A stretch of DNA of 43,093 bases, from NCBI GenBank assembly GCA_017442865.1, contig JAFRXK010000041.1, positions 1 through 43,093 on the forward strand, in the 5' to 3' direction. The notes beneath the pieces were generated by a model. That model did not search any database and was not told the DNA's origin. It saw only the letters and a list, made by a program, of their open reading frames with translations. This document shows positions 24,446 to 32,372 of this stretch, in pieces; the stretch's first letter is position 1; the number at the start of each line of letters is the position of its first letter. The DNA comes from Lachnospiraceae bacterium (GTDB lineage Bacteria; Bacillota; Clostridia; Lachnospirales; Lachnospiraceae). The position numbers were made by a program, and so were the translations under genes.

Positions 24446-25705
24446 TTATTCTTCTGTAACAGCCTTTACAGCATCCTCAACTGCTTCCTCTACAGGTGCT
24501 GCAGCCTCTTCAACTGCCTCAACTGCTTCTTCTGCTGTTTCCTCTACTGCCTCAACTGCTTCTGCTGCTGTTTCCTCTACTGCCTCAACTGCTTCTGCTG
24601 CTGTCTCTTCTACTGCTTCAACAGCTTCTTCTACAGGTGCTGTCTCTGCCACAGGAGCTGAAAGTGCCTTAATGCTAAGGCTGATTTTCTTTGTCTCTTC
24701 GTTGAAATCAACAACCTTTGCCTCGATTTCCTGTCCAACTGTAAGAACATCTGAAGGCTTCTCAACACGTGTCTTTGAAATCTGTGAAACGTGAAGGAGT
24801 GCGTCAACGCCAGGCTCTAACTCAACAAATGCACCAAAGTCTGTCATTCTTGCAACCTTGCCTGTTACAACATTGCCAACAGCATACTTCTGTGCTGCAT
24901 CTGTCCATGGGTTTGTCTCAGGGAGCTTAAGTGTAAGAGCAATCTTCTTGTCATTGATCTCCTTGATGCGTGCTGTAATCTCATCACCCGGCTTAAATAC
25001 CTTCTTAGGATTGTCAACTCTTCCCCAGCTCATCTCTGAGATGTGAAGGAGTCCGTCTGCTCCGCCTAAATCAATAAATACACCGAAGTCTGTTACATTC
25101 TTAACTGTACCTGTAACATCCATGCCTACTTCGATAGACTCGAAAAGCTTCTTCTGCTGAGCTTCCTTAGCTGCAACGATAAGAGTCTTTCTGTTACCGA
25201 TAACACGTCTCTTTCTTGGGTTGAACTCTGTAATAACGAATTCAATCTCCTGGTCAGCGTACTTGTTTAAATTTCTCTCGTATCCGTCTGATACAAGACT
25301 TGCAGGAATAAATACTCTTGCCTCGTCTACAGTAACGCTTAATCCGCCATCGAGAACGTTTGTTACCTTTGCCTTAAGAACCTCCTGATTGTTGAAAGCT
25401 TCCTCAAGGCGCTTGTTGCCTCTGTCAGCTGCAAGTCTCTTATAAGACAATGCAACCTGACCTTCTCCATCATTCACTTTAACTACCTTAGCTTCAATCT
25501 GGTCTCCAACCTTAACTGCATCATGAAGGTTGACAGAAGGATCGTTGGTATATTCACTCTTGCTGATTATGCCATCTGACTTATAACCTATATTTAAGAT
25601 GATCTCATCATCTTTAACGTCGATAACCGTACCGGTGACTACCTCCCCTGTTCTAATAGTTTTAAGTGATGATTCTAACATCTGTTCAAAACTTAATTCT
25701 GACAT
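24446..25705 (-). CDS. rpsA: S1 RNA-binding-domain protein (ribosomal protein S1 homologue)
   Basis: S1-type proteins bind mRNA on the ribosome. Four S1 OB-fold domains can be seen at about residues 18-88, 104-172, 188-260 and 273-346; the third and fourth carry the typical FGVFIDLGGADGLLHISE and FGAFVELEPGVDALLHVS motifs. Low-GC Gram-positive homologues often have four instead of six domains. The tail (355-419) is an acidic Ala/Val/Glu repeat, encoded by 33-bp units. The ATG at 25705 lies inside the end of ispH (20-base overlap) with GAGGAGG upstream. In some Clostridia ispH and this gene are fused; here they are separate, in different frames. Confidence 0.92.
   Translation of the reverse strand: MSELSFEQMLESSLKTIRTGEVVTGTVIDVKDDEIILNIGYKSDGIISKSEYTNDPSVNLHDAVKVGDQIEAKVVKVNDGEGQVALSYKRLAADRGNKRLEEAFNNQEVLKAKVTNVLDGGLSVTVDEARVFIPASLVSDGYERNLNKYADQEIEFVITEFNPRKRRVIGNRKTLIVAAKEAQQKKLFESIEVGMDVTGTVKNVTDFGVFIDLGGADGLLHISEMSWGRVDNPKKVFKPGDEITARIKEINDKKIALTLKLPETNPWTDAAQKYAVGNVVTGKVARMTDFGAFVELEPGVDALLHVSQISKTRVEKPSDVLTVGQEIEAKVVDFNEETKKISLSIKALSAPVAETAPVEEAVEAVEETAAEAVEAVEETAAEAVEAVEETAEEAVEAVEEAAAPVEEAVEDAVKAVTEE
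24500..24640 (-). repeat. 33-bp tandem repeat encoding acidic Ala-Val-Glu tail
   Basis: Imperfect 33-base units (11 codons, EAVEAVEETAA) repeat about four times in the 3' end of the S1 protein gene. Two adjacent units around 24539-24604 are nearly identical. The tail probably forms a charged helix. Confidence 0.85.
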
Positions 25706-26543
25706 TAGCTTTGACCTCCTCTATAATATTATTCGGGGTAGATGCACCCGCTGTAATACCTATCACATCACAGTTTTCAAACCACGAATCATCTATGTCG
25801 TCCACTGTCTGTATGTAATAAGTATGATTACATTCATATTTGCAAATCTCAAATAACTTCTGTGTATTCGAGCTGTTTCTTCCACCAATCACCAGCATAA
25901 CGTCCACCTGAGCCGCTACAGCCTTTGCTTCAGCCTGCCTTTCATGGGTTGCGTTGCAAATTGTATTCATAATATTATTATTATAATTCTTTTCCTCAAT
26001 TTTTGCAACTATATTGTTGAATTTTGAATAATTAAATGTAGTCTGTGAAACAATACATATATCTGTGTTCTCAGGCAATGAAAGCTGCTCCGCCTGCTCA
26101 ATGGTCTCAATAACATAAGTATCGCTTACGCTCCAGCCCATAATGCCTTCAACCTCAGGGTGCTTCTTGTTTCCAACGATAATTATCGTTCTTCCCTTTT
26201 CGGATTCTTCCTTTACAATGCGGTGTATCTTTTTGACAAACGGGCAGGTTGCATCAACTATCTCGGCATTGATACTCTCAAGCAGCTCATAAATATCCCT
26301 GCTCACTCCATGCGACCTTATAATAACAATTGCATCCTTCAACTGAGCAAGCTCTTCCTTGGTATAAATAACATGGACTCCCCTGCTCTCAAGGTCCTTT
26401 ACTACCTCTTCATTATGTATAATAGGTCCGTAAGTATATATCTTCTTATGACCGTCGCTGTTATTTACCTTCTCATACACCTTGTCAACTGCCCTTTTTA
26501 CTCCAAAGCAGAAGCCGGCAGTCTTAGCTACAATAACCTTCAA
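25686..26543 (-). CDS. ispH: 4-hydroxy-3-methylbut-2-enyl diphosphate reductase
   Basis: IspH catalyses the last step of the MEP isoprenoid pathway, forming IPP and DMAPP with an iron-sulfur cluster. The three conserved cluster cysteines are present: Cys12 (AGFCFGVKRAV), Cys100 (DATCPFV) and Cys196 (NTICNATHERQ). Length 285 residues is normal for the stand-alone enzyme. The start is TTG at 26543 with GAGGTG upstream. It follows cmk after 12 bases and overlaps the S1 protein gene. Confidence 0.96.
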   Translation of the reverse strand: MKVIVAKTAGFCFGVKRAVDKVYEKVNNSDGHKKIYTYGPIIHNEEVVKDLESRGVHVIYTKEELAQLKDAIVIIRSHGVSRDIYELLESINAEIVDATCPFVKKIHRIVKEESEKGRTIIIVGNKKHPEVEGIMGWSVSDTYVIETIEQAEQLSLPENTDICIVSQTTFNYSKFNNIVAKIEEKNYNNNIMNTICNATHERQAEAKAVAAQVDVMLVIGGRNSSNTQKLFEICKYECNHTYYIQTVDDIDDSWFENCDVIGITAGASTPNNIIEEVKANVRIKF

Positions 26544-26555
26544 ACGAGCACCTCT

Positions 26556-27212
26556 TCAATTAATTAAATCTGTTATCGCTTCAACAACTTCCTCTATAGA
26601 AAGATTTGAAGAGTCCACAAGCACCGCATCCTCTGCCTTGCGAAGCGGTGAAATCTTTCTCTCCATATCTCTTTTGTCTCTTTCAATAATTTCTTCTTCT
26701 ATCTCTTCTATATTACATGAAATTCCCTTCTGGGTCAATTCTAAATAACGTCTTTTTGCACGGGCTTTTGAGCTTGCAGTAAGATAGACCTTTACATTTG
26801 CATTTGGAAGCACAACAGTACCTATATCACGGCCATCCATTACCACATCCTCTTTTGTGGCAAGGGACTGCTGCAGCTTCACAAGCTTTTCCCTTACAGG
26901 AGCAAATACCGAACAGATTGAAGCCATCCGTCCGACCTCTTCATCACGAAGCCTTGATGTGACATTTTCACCATTAAGGATAACCTGCTGCACTCCACCC
27001 TCGTATTTTATTGAAATATCAATATTTGAGCATGCATTGATAATTTCCTCATCATCATCCAGATTCACTTCATTATCGATAAAATAAATGGCAATAGCCC
27101 TGTACATAGCTCCTGTGTCTATGTATATAAAGCTTAATCTTTCTGCTACAATCTTGGCAATAGTGCTTTTTCCTGCGCCTGCCGGTCCGTCAATTGCAAT
27201 ATTATAACTCAT
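26556..27212 (-). CDS. cmk: Cytidylate kinase
   Basis: Cmk phosphorylates CMP and dCMP. The P-loop is IDGPAGAGKSTIAK at the N-terminus, and VVMDGRDIGTVVLPNA and KRRYLE are the CMP-binding and lid signatures. Two adjacent ATGs exist; the second (27212) is spaced better from AAGGAG and gives 218 residues. The gene start overlaps the last codons of the flavoprotein gene, and ispH follows. Confidence 0.96.
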   Translation of the reverse strand: MSYNIAIDGPAGAGKSTIAKIVAERLSFIYIDTGAMYRAIAIYFIDNEVNLDDDEEIINACSNIDISIKYEGGVQQVILNGENVTSRLRDEEVGRMASICSVFAPVREKLVKLQQSLATKEDVVMDGRDIGTVVLPNANVKVYLTASSKARAKRRYLELTQKGISCNIEEIEEEIIERDKRDMERKISPLRKAEDAVLVDSSNLSIEEVVEAITDLIN

Positions 27213-28458
27213 CATTTACTCCTTTTCCCGCAGCATATCCGGTCGACCATGCTATCTGCAGATTGTATCCGCCGGTAACTGCATCTATATCCAAAACCTC
27301 TCCCGCAAAGAAAAGGCCTTTAACCTTCTTTGATTCCATAGTTGAAGGATTGATTTCCTTCACATCAACGCCGCCCTGTGTAATAATTGCCTCTTTAAAA
27401 TCCCTAAACCCGCAGATGCTGACCTTAAAATCTTTAACGGCACTTACTAAATTGCTTCTTTCTTCCTTTGAAATTTCATTCACCCTCTTGTCAGGCGAAA
27501 TGCCGCTCTTTGCAATCACTATCGGTATAAGCTTTTGCGGCAGGAGCTTATCAAGGGCATTTTTAAACTGCCTGTTCTTTGCTTCATCAAAATCCTTAAG
27601 TATTCTTTTATCAAGCTGCTCCACAGACAGCGCAGGCTTTAAATCTATAGAAAGCAGCAGCTTCTCCTTCTGAAGATATCTTCCTATATAGCTGCTGGCG
27701 CTTAATATACACGGTCCGCTCACTCCGAAATGCGTAAAAAGCATTTCTCCGAATTCACTATATAATTTCTTTTTGCTGTTGTAAATATTTATTTCAACAT
27801 TTTTTAAAGACAAGCCCTGAAGCTCTTTTATCCATACATCATCTGAAACCAGTGGAACAAGTGCCGGACTTGCAGCTTTAAGCTTCATGCCTGCTTTTGC
27901 CGCAATATTGTAACCATCTCCGGTTGAACCTGTAGCAGGATAGCTTAAGCCTCCGGTCGCAACTATTACTGCATCTGAGCTAATCCTTTTTCCACCGCTA
28001 AGAATGACGCCTGAGCATCTGTCACAGCCTGACGCTTCATCTTTTTCAATAATAATGCTTTCAATCTCTGTATTTAATTTAATATCAACGCCTGATGAAT
28101 TCAATGCATTCTCCAGAGTCCTGATGACATCCGAGGACTTGTCTGATTCGGGGAAAACCCTGCCTCCGCGCTCAATTTTAAGCTTAAGTCCGTCATTTTC
28201 AAGAAAGCTCATCATATCCTTATTTGTAAAGCCATAAAATGAGCTGTACATAAATCTTGGATTTGAAACTATATGCTCAAAGAAATCCTCTTCGTCACCG
28301 GCATTCGTAATGTTGCATCTGCCTTTTCCGGTAATATACAGCTTCTTCCCAAGCTTCTCATTTTTCTCAAACAGTATGACTTCATTTTTGTCAGCGGCTG
28401 CAGATATTGCCGCCATTATACCGGCGGCTCCGCCGCCGATTACAAGTACTTTTTTCAT
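27202..28458 (-). CDS. HI0933/BaiN-family NAD(P)/FAD-dependent oxidoreductase
   Basis: This is a flavoprotein of the HI0933 (YhiN/BaiN) family. The FAD-binding Rossmann motif is VIGGGAAGIMAAISAA at residues 5-20, with the family blocks GKKLYITGKGRCNITN and a C-terminal GLFFAGEVLDIDAVTGGYNLQIAWSTG that closes the flavin site. The biochemical role of most members is unknown; a bile-acid function has been proposed for BaiN but cannot be inferred here. It heads the cmk-ispH-S1 group with an 11-base overlap into cmk, an arrangement common in Clostridia. Confidence 0.9.
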   Translation of the reverse strand: MKKVLVIGGGAAGIMAAISAAADKNEVILFEKNEKLGKKLYITGKGRCNITNAGDEEDFFEHIVSNPRFMYSSFYGFTNKDMMSFLENDGLKLKIERGGRVFPESDKSSDVIRTLENALNSSGVDIKLNTEIESIIIEKDEASGCDRCSGVILSGGKRISSDAVIVATGGLSYPATGSTGDGYNIAAKAGMKLKAASPALVPLVSDDVWIKELQGLSLKNVEINIYNSKKKLYSEFGEMLFTHFGVSGPCILSASSYIGRYLQKEKLLLSIDLKPALSVEQLDKRILKDFDEAKNRQFKNALDKLLPQKLIPIVIAKSGISPDKRVNEISKEERSNLVSAVKDFKVSICGFRDFKEAIITQGGVDVKEINPSTMESKKVKGLFFAGEVLDIDAVTGGYNLQIAWSTGYAAGKGVNDEL

Positions 28459-28529
28459 AAATACCTCTAATTATCCAAAACCGTACAAACCGCTGTCTGC
28501 TGTTCTTATAATTTCAGATTATTGAATAA

Positions 28530-28559
28530 CAGGAGGTCAATCCAAAGACCAACCTCCTG
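28530..28559 (-). terminator. Probable terminator after oadA
   Basis: CAGGAGGT (28530-28537) pairs with ACCTCCTG (28552-28559), with further GGTC/GACC pairing inside. The minus-strand tail TTATTC is only weakly T-rich. It sits 63 bases beyond the oadA stop. Confidence 0.6.
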
Positions 28560-28622
28560 AATTATCTCATTTGCTATAATGACTGCATTAACTGTATGTA
28601 TCAGTTTTCCAGCCGATATCAA

Positions 28623-30035
28623 TTAAACCGGATATACCTTGCTCTTTGTATCTGCAGTATTCGGGTCTACCTTTGTCTGCTGAGCTTCTCTATACTTGAA
28701 GAAATCAGTAGCAACCTGTGGGAACAGTGCGTATGAAAGAACGTCCTCCTCCTGCTCCTTGTACTGGCTCATCTGTGCCTCAAGCTTATCAAGCTCGTTC
28801 TCAATTAAATCTGCCGGACGGCATGTAATTGGCTTCTGGTCGCCAATGCACTTCTCCTGCACCTTCTTGTCAAACGGTTTTACAGTCTGTCCGTACTCAC
28901 CAAGAAGAACTGCCTTTGTCTCCTTTGTAACCATCTTATAACGCTCGCCCATAAGAACATTGAATACAGCCTGTGTACCGACAATCTGTGATGAAGGTGT
29001 TACAAGCGGTGGCTCACCGAGGTCCTTACGAACTCTAGGAACCTCCTCAAGTACGTCGTAGAACTTATCCTCAGCGCCCTGCTCCTTAAGCTGTGATGTA
29101 AGGTTTGAAAGCATACCGCCAGGTACCTGATAAAGAAGTGTCTTAATGTTAACGCCAAGGTTCTTTGGATTAATAAGTCCGTTCTCAAGGCACTCGTCTC
29201 TGTATGGACGGAAGTAATCAGCTATCTCAGCTAAAAGTTTCTGGTCGTAGCCTGTATCGTAAGGTGTTCCCTTAAATGTCTCGACCATAACCTCTGTAGC
29301 AGGCTGTGATGTACCAAGTGCAAATGGTGATATAGCACAGTCAATTACATCAACGCCAGCCTCAACTGCCTTAAGGTATGTCATTGAAGCAACTCCAGAT
29401 GTGTAATGTGTATGAAGCTGGATAGGAAGGCTTGTTGTCTCCTTAAGAGCAGTAACAAGCTCTGTAGCCTTGTATGGAAGGAGAAGTCCTGCCATATCCT
29501 TTATACAGATTGAATTTGCTCCCATATCCTCAATCTTCTTTGCCATATCTGTCCAGTAATCCAAGGTATATGCATCACCTAATGTGTAAGACAGGGCAAC
29601 CTGTGCATGTCCACCCTCCTTCTTTGCAGCATTAACTGCTGTCTGAAGGTTGCGGATATCATTAAGACAATCAAAAATACGAATAATATCAATACCGTTT
29701 GCAATAGACTTCTGAACGAAATATTCTACTACATCATCTGCATAATGACGATATCCTAAAATGTTCTGTCCTCTGAAAAGCATCTGAAGCTTTGTATTCT
29801 TAAAACCGTCTCTTAACTTTCTAAGTCTTTCCCACGGATCTTCCTTAAGGAAACGAAGTGAAGCATCAAATGTTGCACCACCCCAGCACTCAACTGCATG
29901 ATAGCCTACCTTATCCATCTTATCAACGATAGGTAACATCATCTCAGTTGGCATTCTTGTAGCAATTAAGCTCTGGTGAGCATCACGAAGAATAGTCTCC
30001 ATAATGCCTACAGGCTTTTTCTTTATATCTGCCAT
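28623..30035 (-). CDS. oadA: Biotin-less oxaloacetate decarboxylase alpha / transcarboxylase 5S-type carboxyltransferase
   Basis: This carboxyltransferase moves CO2 between oxaloacetate (or pyruvate) and biotin. The 470-residue TIM-barrel protein begins with the family signature ETILRDAHQSLIATR and has CIKDMAGLLLP and the metal-binding LHTHYTSGVAS. It lacks a C-terminal biotinyl domain, unlike Klebsiella OadA, so it must use the separate carrier encoded upstream; this is the arrangement of the Propionibacterium transcarboxylase 5S subunit and of PycB. AGGAGG precedes the ATG at 30035. A 322-base repeat-rich spacer separates it from oadB. Confidence 0.93.
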   Translation of the reverse strand: MADIKKKPVGIMETILRDAHQSLIATRMPTEMMLPIVDKMDKVGYHAVECWGGATFDASLRFLKEDPWERLRKLRDGFKNTKLQMLFRGQNILGYRHYADDVVEYFVQKSIANGIDIIRIFDCLNDIRNLQTAVNAAKKEGGHAQVALSYTLGDAYTLDYWTDMAKKIEDMGANSICIKDMAGLLLPYKATELVTALKETTSLPIQLHTHYTSGVASMTYLKAVEAGVDVIDCAISPFALGTSQPATEVMVETFKGTPYDTGYDQKLLAEIADYFRPYRDECLENGLINPKNLGVNIKTLLYQVPGGMLSNLTSQLKEQGAEDKFYDVLEEVPRVRKDLGEPPLVTPSSQIVGTQAVFNVLMGERYKMVTKETKAVLLGEYGQTVKPFDKKVQEKCIGDQKPITCRPADLIENELDKLEAQMSQYKEQEEDVLSYALFPQVATDFFKYREAQQTKVDPNTADTKSKVYPV

Positions 30036-30081
30036 GATAGGTCCTCCTAAAATTTCTATACTATATTATCAAAATCGTACT

Positions 30082-30263
30082 TCGCCATGCGCATTCTCGT
30101 GAACTATCGTTCACTCGCACGCGGGCTGTCGCATCTGCATCGTTCCTCGCCATGCGCTCTCTCGTGAACTGCCGTTCACTCGCACGCGGGCTGTCGCTAT
30201 CTGCATCGTTCCTCGCCATGCGCTTTCTCGTGAACTGCCGTTCACTCGCACGCGGGCTGTCGC
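30082..30263. repeat. Three tandem copies of a 65/66-bp palindromic repeat (oadB-oadA spacer)
   Basis: Copies begin at 30082, 30147 and 30213 (each TCGCCATGCGC); the last is cut after 51 bases. Every copy contains an imperfect hairpin GTGAAC-N4-GTTCAC followed by TCGCACGCGGGCTGTCGC. The repeat is far more GC-rich than the flanks. It contains no convincing reading frame and looks like an extragenic structural repeat. Confidence 0.92.
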
Positions 30264-30330
30264 CCTATACATTTAAAATTGTAATTGCCTGTCTGTAAGC
30301 AAGCTTACATCAGTCAATTAAATTTTAAAT
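30264..30330. other. AT-rich imperfect inverted repeat next to the tandem repeats
   Basis: ATTTAAAATTGTAATTG (from 30270) pairs with CAATTAAATTTTAAAT (to about 30331), apart from a small internal loop, and encloses a hairpin TGTAAGC-AA-GCTTACA. In the transcript it forms one long stem-loop immediately after oadB. It may be a processing or attenuation structure. Confidence 0.6.
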
Positions 30331-30357
30331 GTGCATGGCTCGTAGCTTTCGCGATGA

Positions 30358-31485
30358 TCACTTTACTCCGAATATCGCCATAAATGTTCCGGCTGCGACC
30401 GCAGTACCGATAACACCGGCAACGTTCGGTCCCATAGCGTGCATCAAAAGGAAGTTTGTAGGGTCTGCCTCTGCGCCGACCTTCTGTGATACTCTCGCTG
30501 CCATAGGCACGGCTGAAACGCCGGCTGAACCGATAAGCGGATTAACCTTGCCCTTTGTAGCTTTACACATAATCTTACCGAATATAACTCCGGCTGCAGT
30601 ACCGAAGCAGAATGCTGCCAGACCAAGTATAACAATCTTAATTGTATCCCAGTTGAGGAATGCCTCTGCACTGGTTGACGCTCCTACTGATGTACCGAGA
30701 AGTATAACTACGATATACATAAGCGCATTTGATGCCGTCTCTGTAAGCTGACGTACAACACCACTCTCCTTAAAGAGATTACCTAACATAAGCATACCAA
30801 CAAGCGGTGCCGTTGTAGGAAGTATCATACATACAACAATAGTAACGATAACAGGGAAAAGAATTCTTTCAAGCTTTGAAACAGGTCTTAACTGCTCCAT
30901 CTTGATTTTACGCTCTTTTTCCGTAGTAAGAAGCTTCATAATAGGCGGCTGGATAATCGGAACAAGCGACATATATGAATATGCTGCCACCGCAATAGGT
31001 CCCATAATCGCTGTCTGTCCGAGCTTTCCTGCAAGGAAAATAGATGTAGGACCGTCAGCACCGCCGATGATAGCTATTGCCGCTGCCGCTTTATCTGAAA
31101 AGCCAAGAAGCATCGCTCCTATGTATGCTGCGTAAATACCAAACTGCGCAGCAGCACCGAGCAGGAAGCTCTTCGGATTTGCAATAAGCGGACCGAAGTC
31201 TGTCATCGCACCTACGCCCAGGAAAATAAGTGAAGGAAGGATGGCCCATTCATCCAGCTTAAAGAAATAATTAAGAAGTCCTCCATCCTGCATAATAGGC
31301 GGATAAATATTAACAAGTAACATACCAAATGATATTGGCACAAGAAGAAGCGGCTCATAGCCCTTCTTTATTGCCAGATAAAGAAAACCGCACGCAACTG
31401 CAACCATCACGTAATTTCCCACAGTAAGCTGGGCAAATGCAGTCTGACCCGCAAGGTTTTCCAATGTATCAATAATTGTGCTCAT
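30358..31485 (-). CDS. oadB: Na+-transporting decarboxylase beta subunit (OadB/MmdB/GcdB)
   Basis: This integral membrane subunit decarboxylates carboxybiotin and uses the energy to export Na+. The 375-residue protein has about nine to eleven transmembrane segments and the invariant region GGADGPTSIFLAGKLG, with a conserved Asp, and the C-terminal PLIGSAGVSAVPMAARV segment with Asn/Ser residues linked to Na+ binding. GGAGG precedes the ATG at 31485. It follows the biotin carrier by 63 bases. Confidence 0.95.
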   Translation of the reverse strand: MSTIIDTLENLAGQTAFAQLTVGNYVMVAVACGFLYLAIKKGYEPLLLVPISFGMLLVNIYPPIMQDGGLLNYFFKLDEWAILPSLIFLGVGAMTDFGPLIANPKSFLLGAAAQFGIYAAYIGAMLLGFSDKAAAAIAIIGGADGPTSIFLAGKLGQTAIMGPIAVAAYSYMSLVPIIQPPIMKLLTTEKERKIKMEQLRPVSKLERILFPVIVTIVVCMILPTTAPLVGMLMLGNLFKESGVVRQLTETASNALMYIVVILLGTSVGASTSAEAFLNWDTIKIVILGLAAFCFGTAAGVIFGKIMCKATKGKVNPLIGSAGVSAVPMAARVSQKVGAEADPTNFLLMHAMGPNVAGVIGTAVAAGTFMAIFGVK

Positions 31486-31548
31486 TTTCTATCCTCCATT
31501 TCACATTGTTAAAGTTTTCATTGTCAAAAATCACAATGGAAATGAAAC

Positions 31549-31914
31549 TTAGTTCATTGTAGCAAGAAGTCCGCCTGCCTCAACAGCATCGCCAACAGCA
31601 CAGTCAATACTTGCGATTGTACCATCCTGAGGAGCAACAACAGGAATCTCCATCTTCATAGCCTCAACAATAACTACAGGATCGCCGGCCTTTACTGCCT
31701 TGCCGACAGCGGCCTCAATCTTAAATACCTTTCCTGCTGCACCGGCTGTAATCTTAACTGCGCCTGCGCCGGCACTTGCTGCAGCCTTTGGTGCTGCCTT
31801 TGGTGCTGCTTTAGGTGCTGCCTTTGGTGCTGCAACAGGAGCTGCAGCTGCATTTGTCTCTTCAACAGTTACATCATATGCTACACCGTTTACTGTAATT
31901 GTATAACTCTTCAT
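31549..31914 (-). CDS. Biotin carrier protein of the decarboxylase complex
   Basis: The 121-residue protein carries the biotin that shuttles CO2 between the carboxyltransferases and the membrane pump. Lys87 in EAMKMEI is the predicted biotinylation site. Residues 1-20 form a short conserved strand region and about 22-55 an Ala/Pro/Lys-rich flexible linker (APKAAPKAAPKAA). The start is the ATG at 31914 with GGAGG upstream; an earlier start five codons back overlaps that site. It resembles the MmdC/GcdC gamma subunit and the transcarboxylase 1.3S subunit. Confidence 0.94.
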   Translation of the reverse strand: MKSYTITVNGVAYDVTVEETNAAAAPVAAPKAAPKAAPKAAPKAAASAGAGAVKITAGAAGKVFKIEAAVGKAVKAGDPVVIVEAMKMEIPVVAPQDGTIASIDCAVGDAVEAGGLLATMN

Positions 31915-31932
31915 AAATATATCCTCCACTTT

Positions 31933-32358
31933 CTATGCTCTCTTCCATGCATTGTTCTTTGAACGTTTAATACTTCTTACTCTGAAGCCATCCACACTTG
32001 TTCCCTCGGCTGCTGCAATCGCTGCTGCAATAACTGCTATAAGCTCGTTGTCATCAACATACTCCTCAGCCTCATCAGGAATCGTCTCTACAACTGCCGG
32101 CTTAACCTCTTCAACTGCTGCTTTCTTCTTGGCTTCAGACCTGTTCTGAAGCTTTGAAATCAGCGTAAAGCATGAAATAATTAAGCTGATTAGAATAAGA
32201 ACAATAAATACTGTACCCATTCCAAGCAGTGTATTAATAAGCGCTTTCATTAAAATCTCTTTTAATGTAAGTCCTGAGGCATCACTTGCGCCGCATGCCG
32301 TAAGTGAAAACATACTAAGCATGGAACATACAATTAATAATGTCTTTTTTATTTTCAT
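31933..32358 (-). CDS. oadG: OadG-like small membrane subunit with a lipobox-like N-terminus
   Basis: OadG/MmdD subunits anchor and assemble the decarboxylase at the membrane. The 141-residue protein has one main transmembrane helix (about residues 45-67, TVFIVLILISLIISCF) followed by a charged cytoplasmic region and a basic C-terminus (RVRSIKRSKNNAWKRA). It begins with a signal-like segment ending SLTACG, which resembles a lipobox, unusual for this subunit. It lies 14 bases after the MmdA-type gene. Confidence 0.85.
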   Translation of the reverse strand: MKIKKTLLIVCSMLSMFSLTACGASDASGLTLKEILMKALINTLLGMGTVFIVLILISLIISCFTLISKLQNRSEAKKKAAVEEVKPAVVETIPDEAEEYVDDNELIAVIAAAIAAAEGTSVDGFRVRSIKRSKNNAWKRA

Positions 32359-32372
32359 ATGACCACCTCGTA

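Noticed and set aside
24429..24794. Ser/Thr/Ala-rich open frame opposite the S1 protein tail
   Set aside because: It is the antisense reading of the Ala/Glu repeat and has no start signal.
30082..30263. Possible CRISPR array in the oadB-oadA spacer
   Set aside because: The copies are directly tandem without variable spacers, so this is a tandem extragenic repeat.
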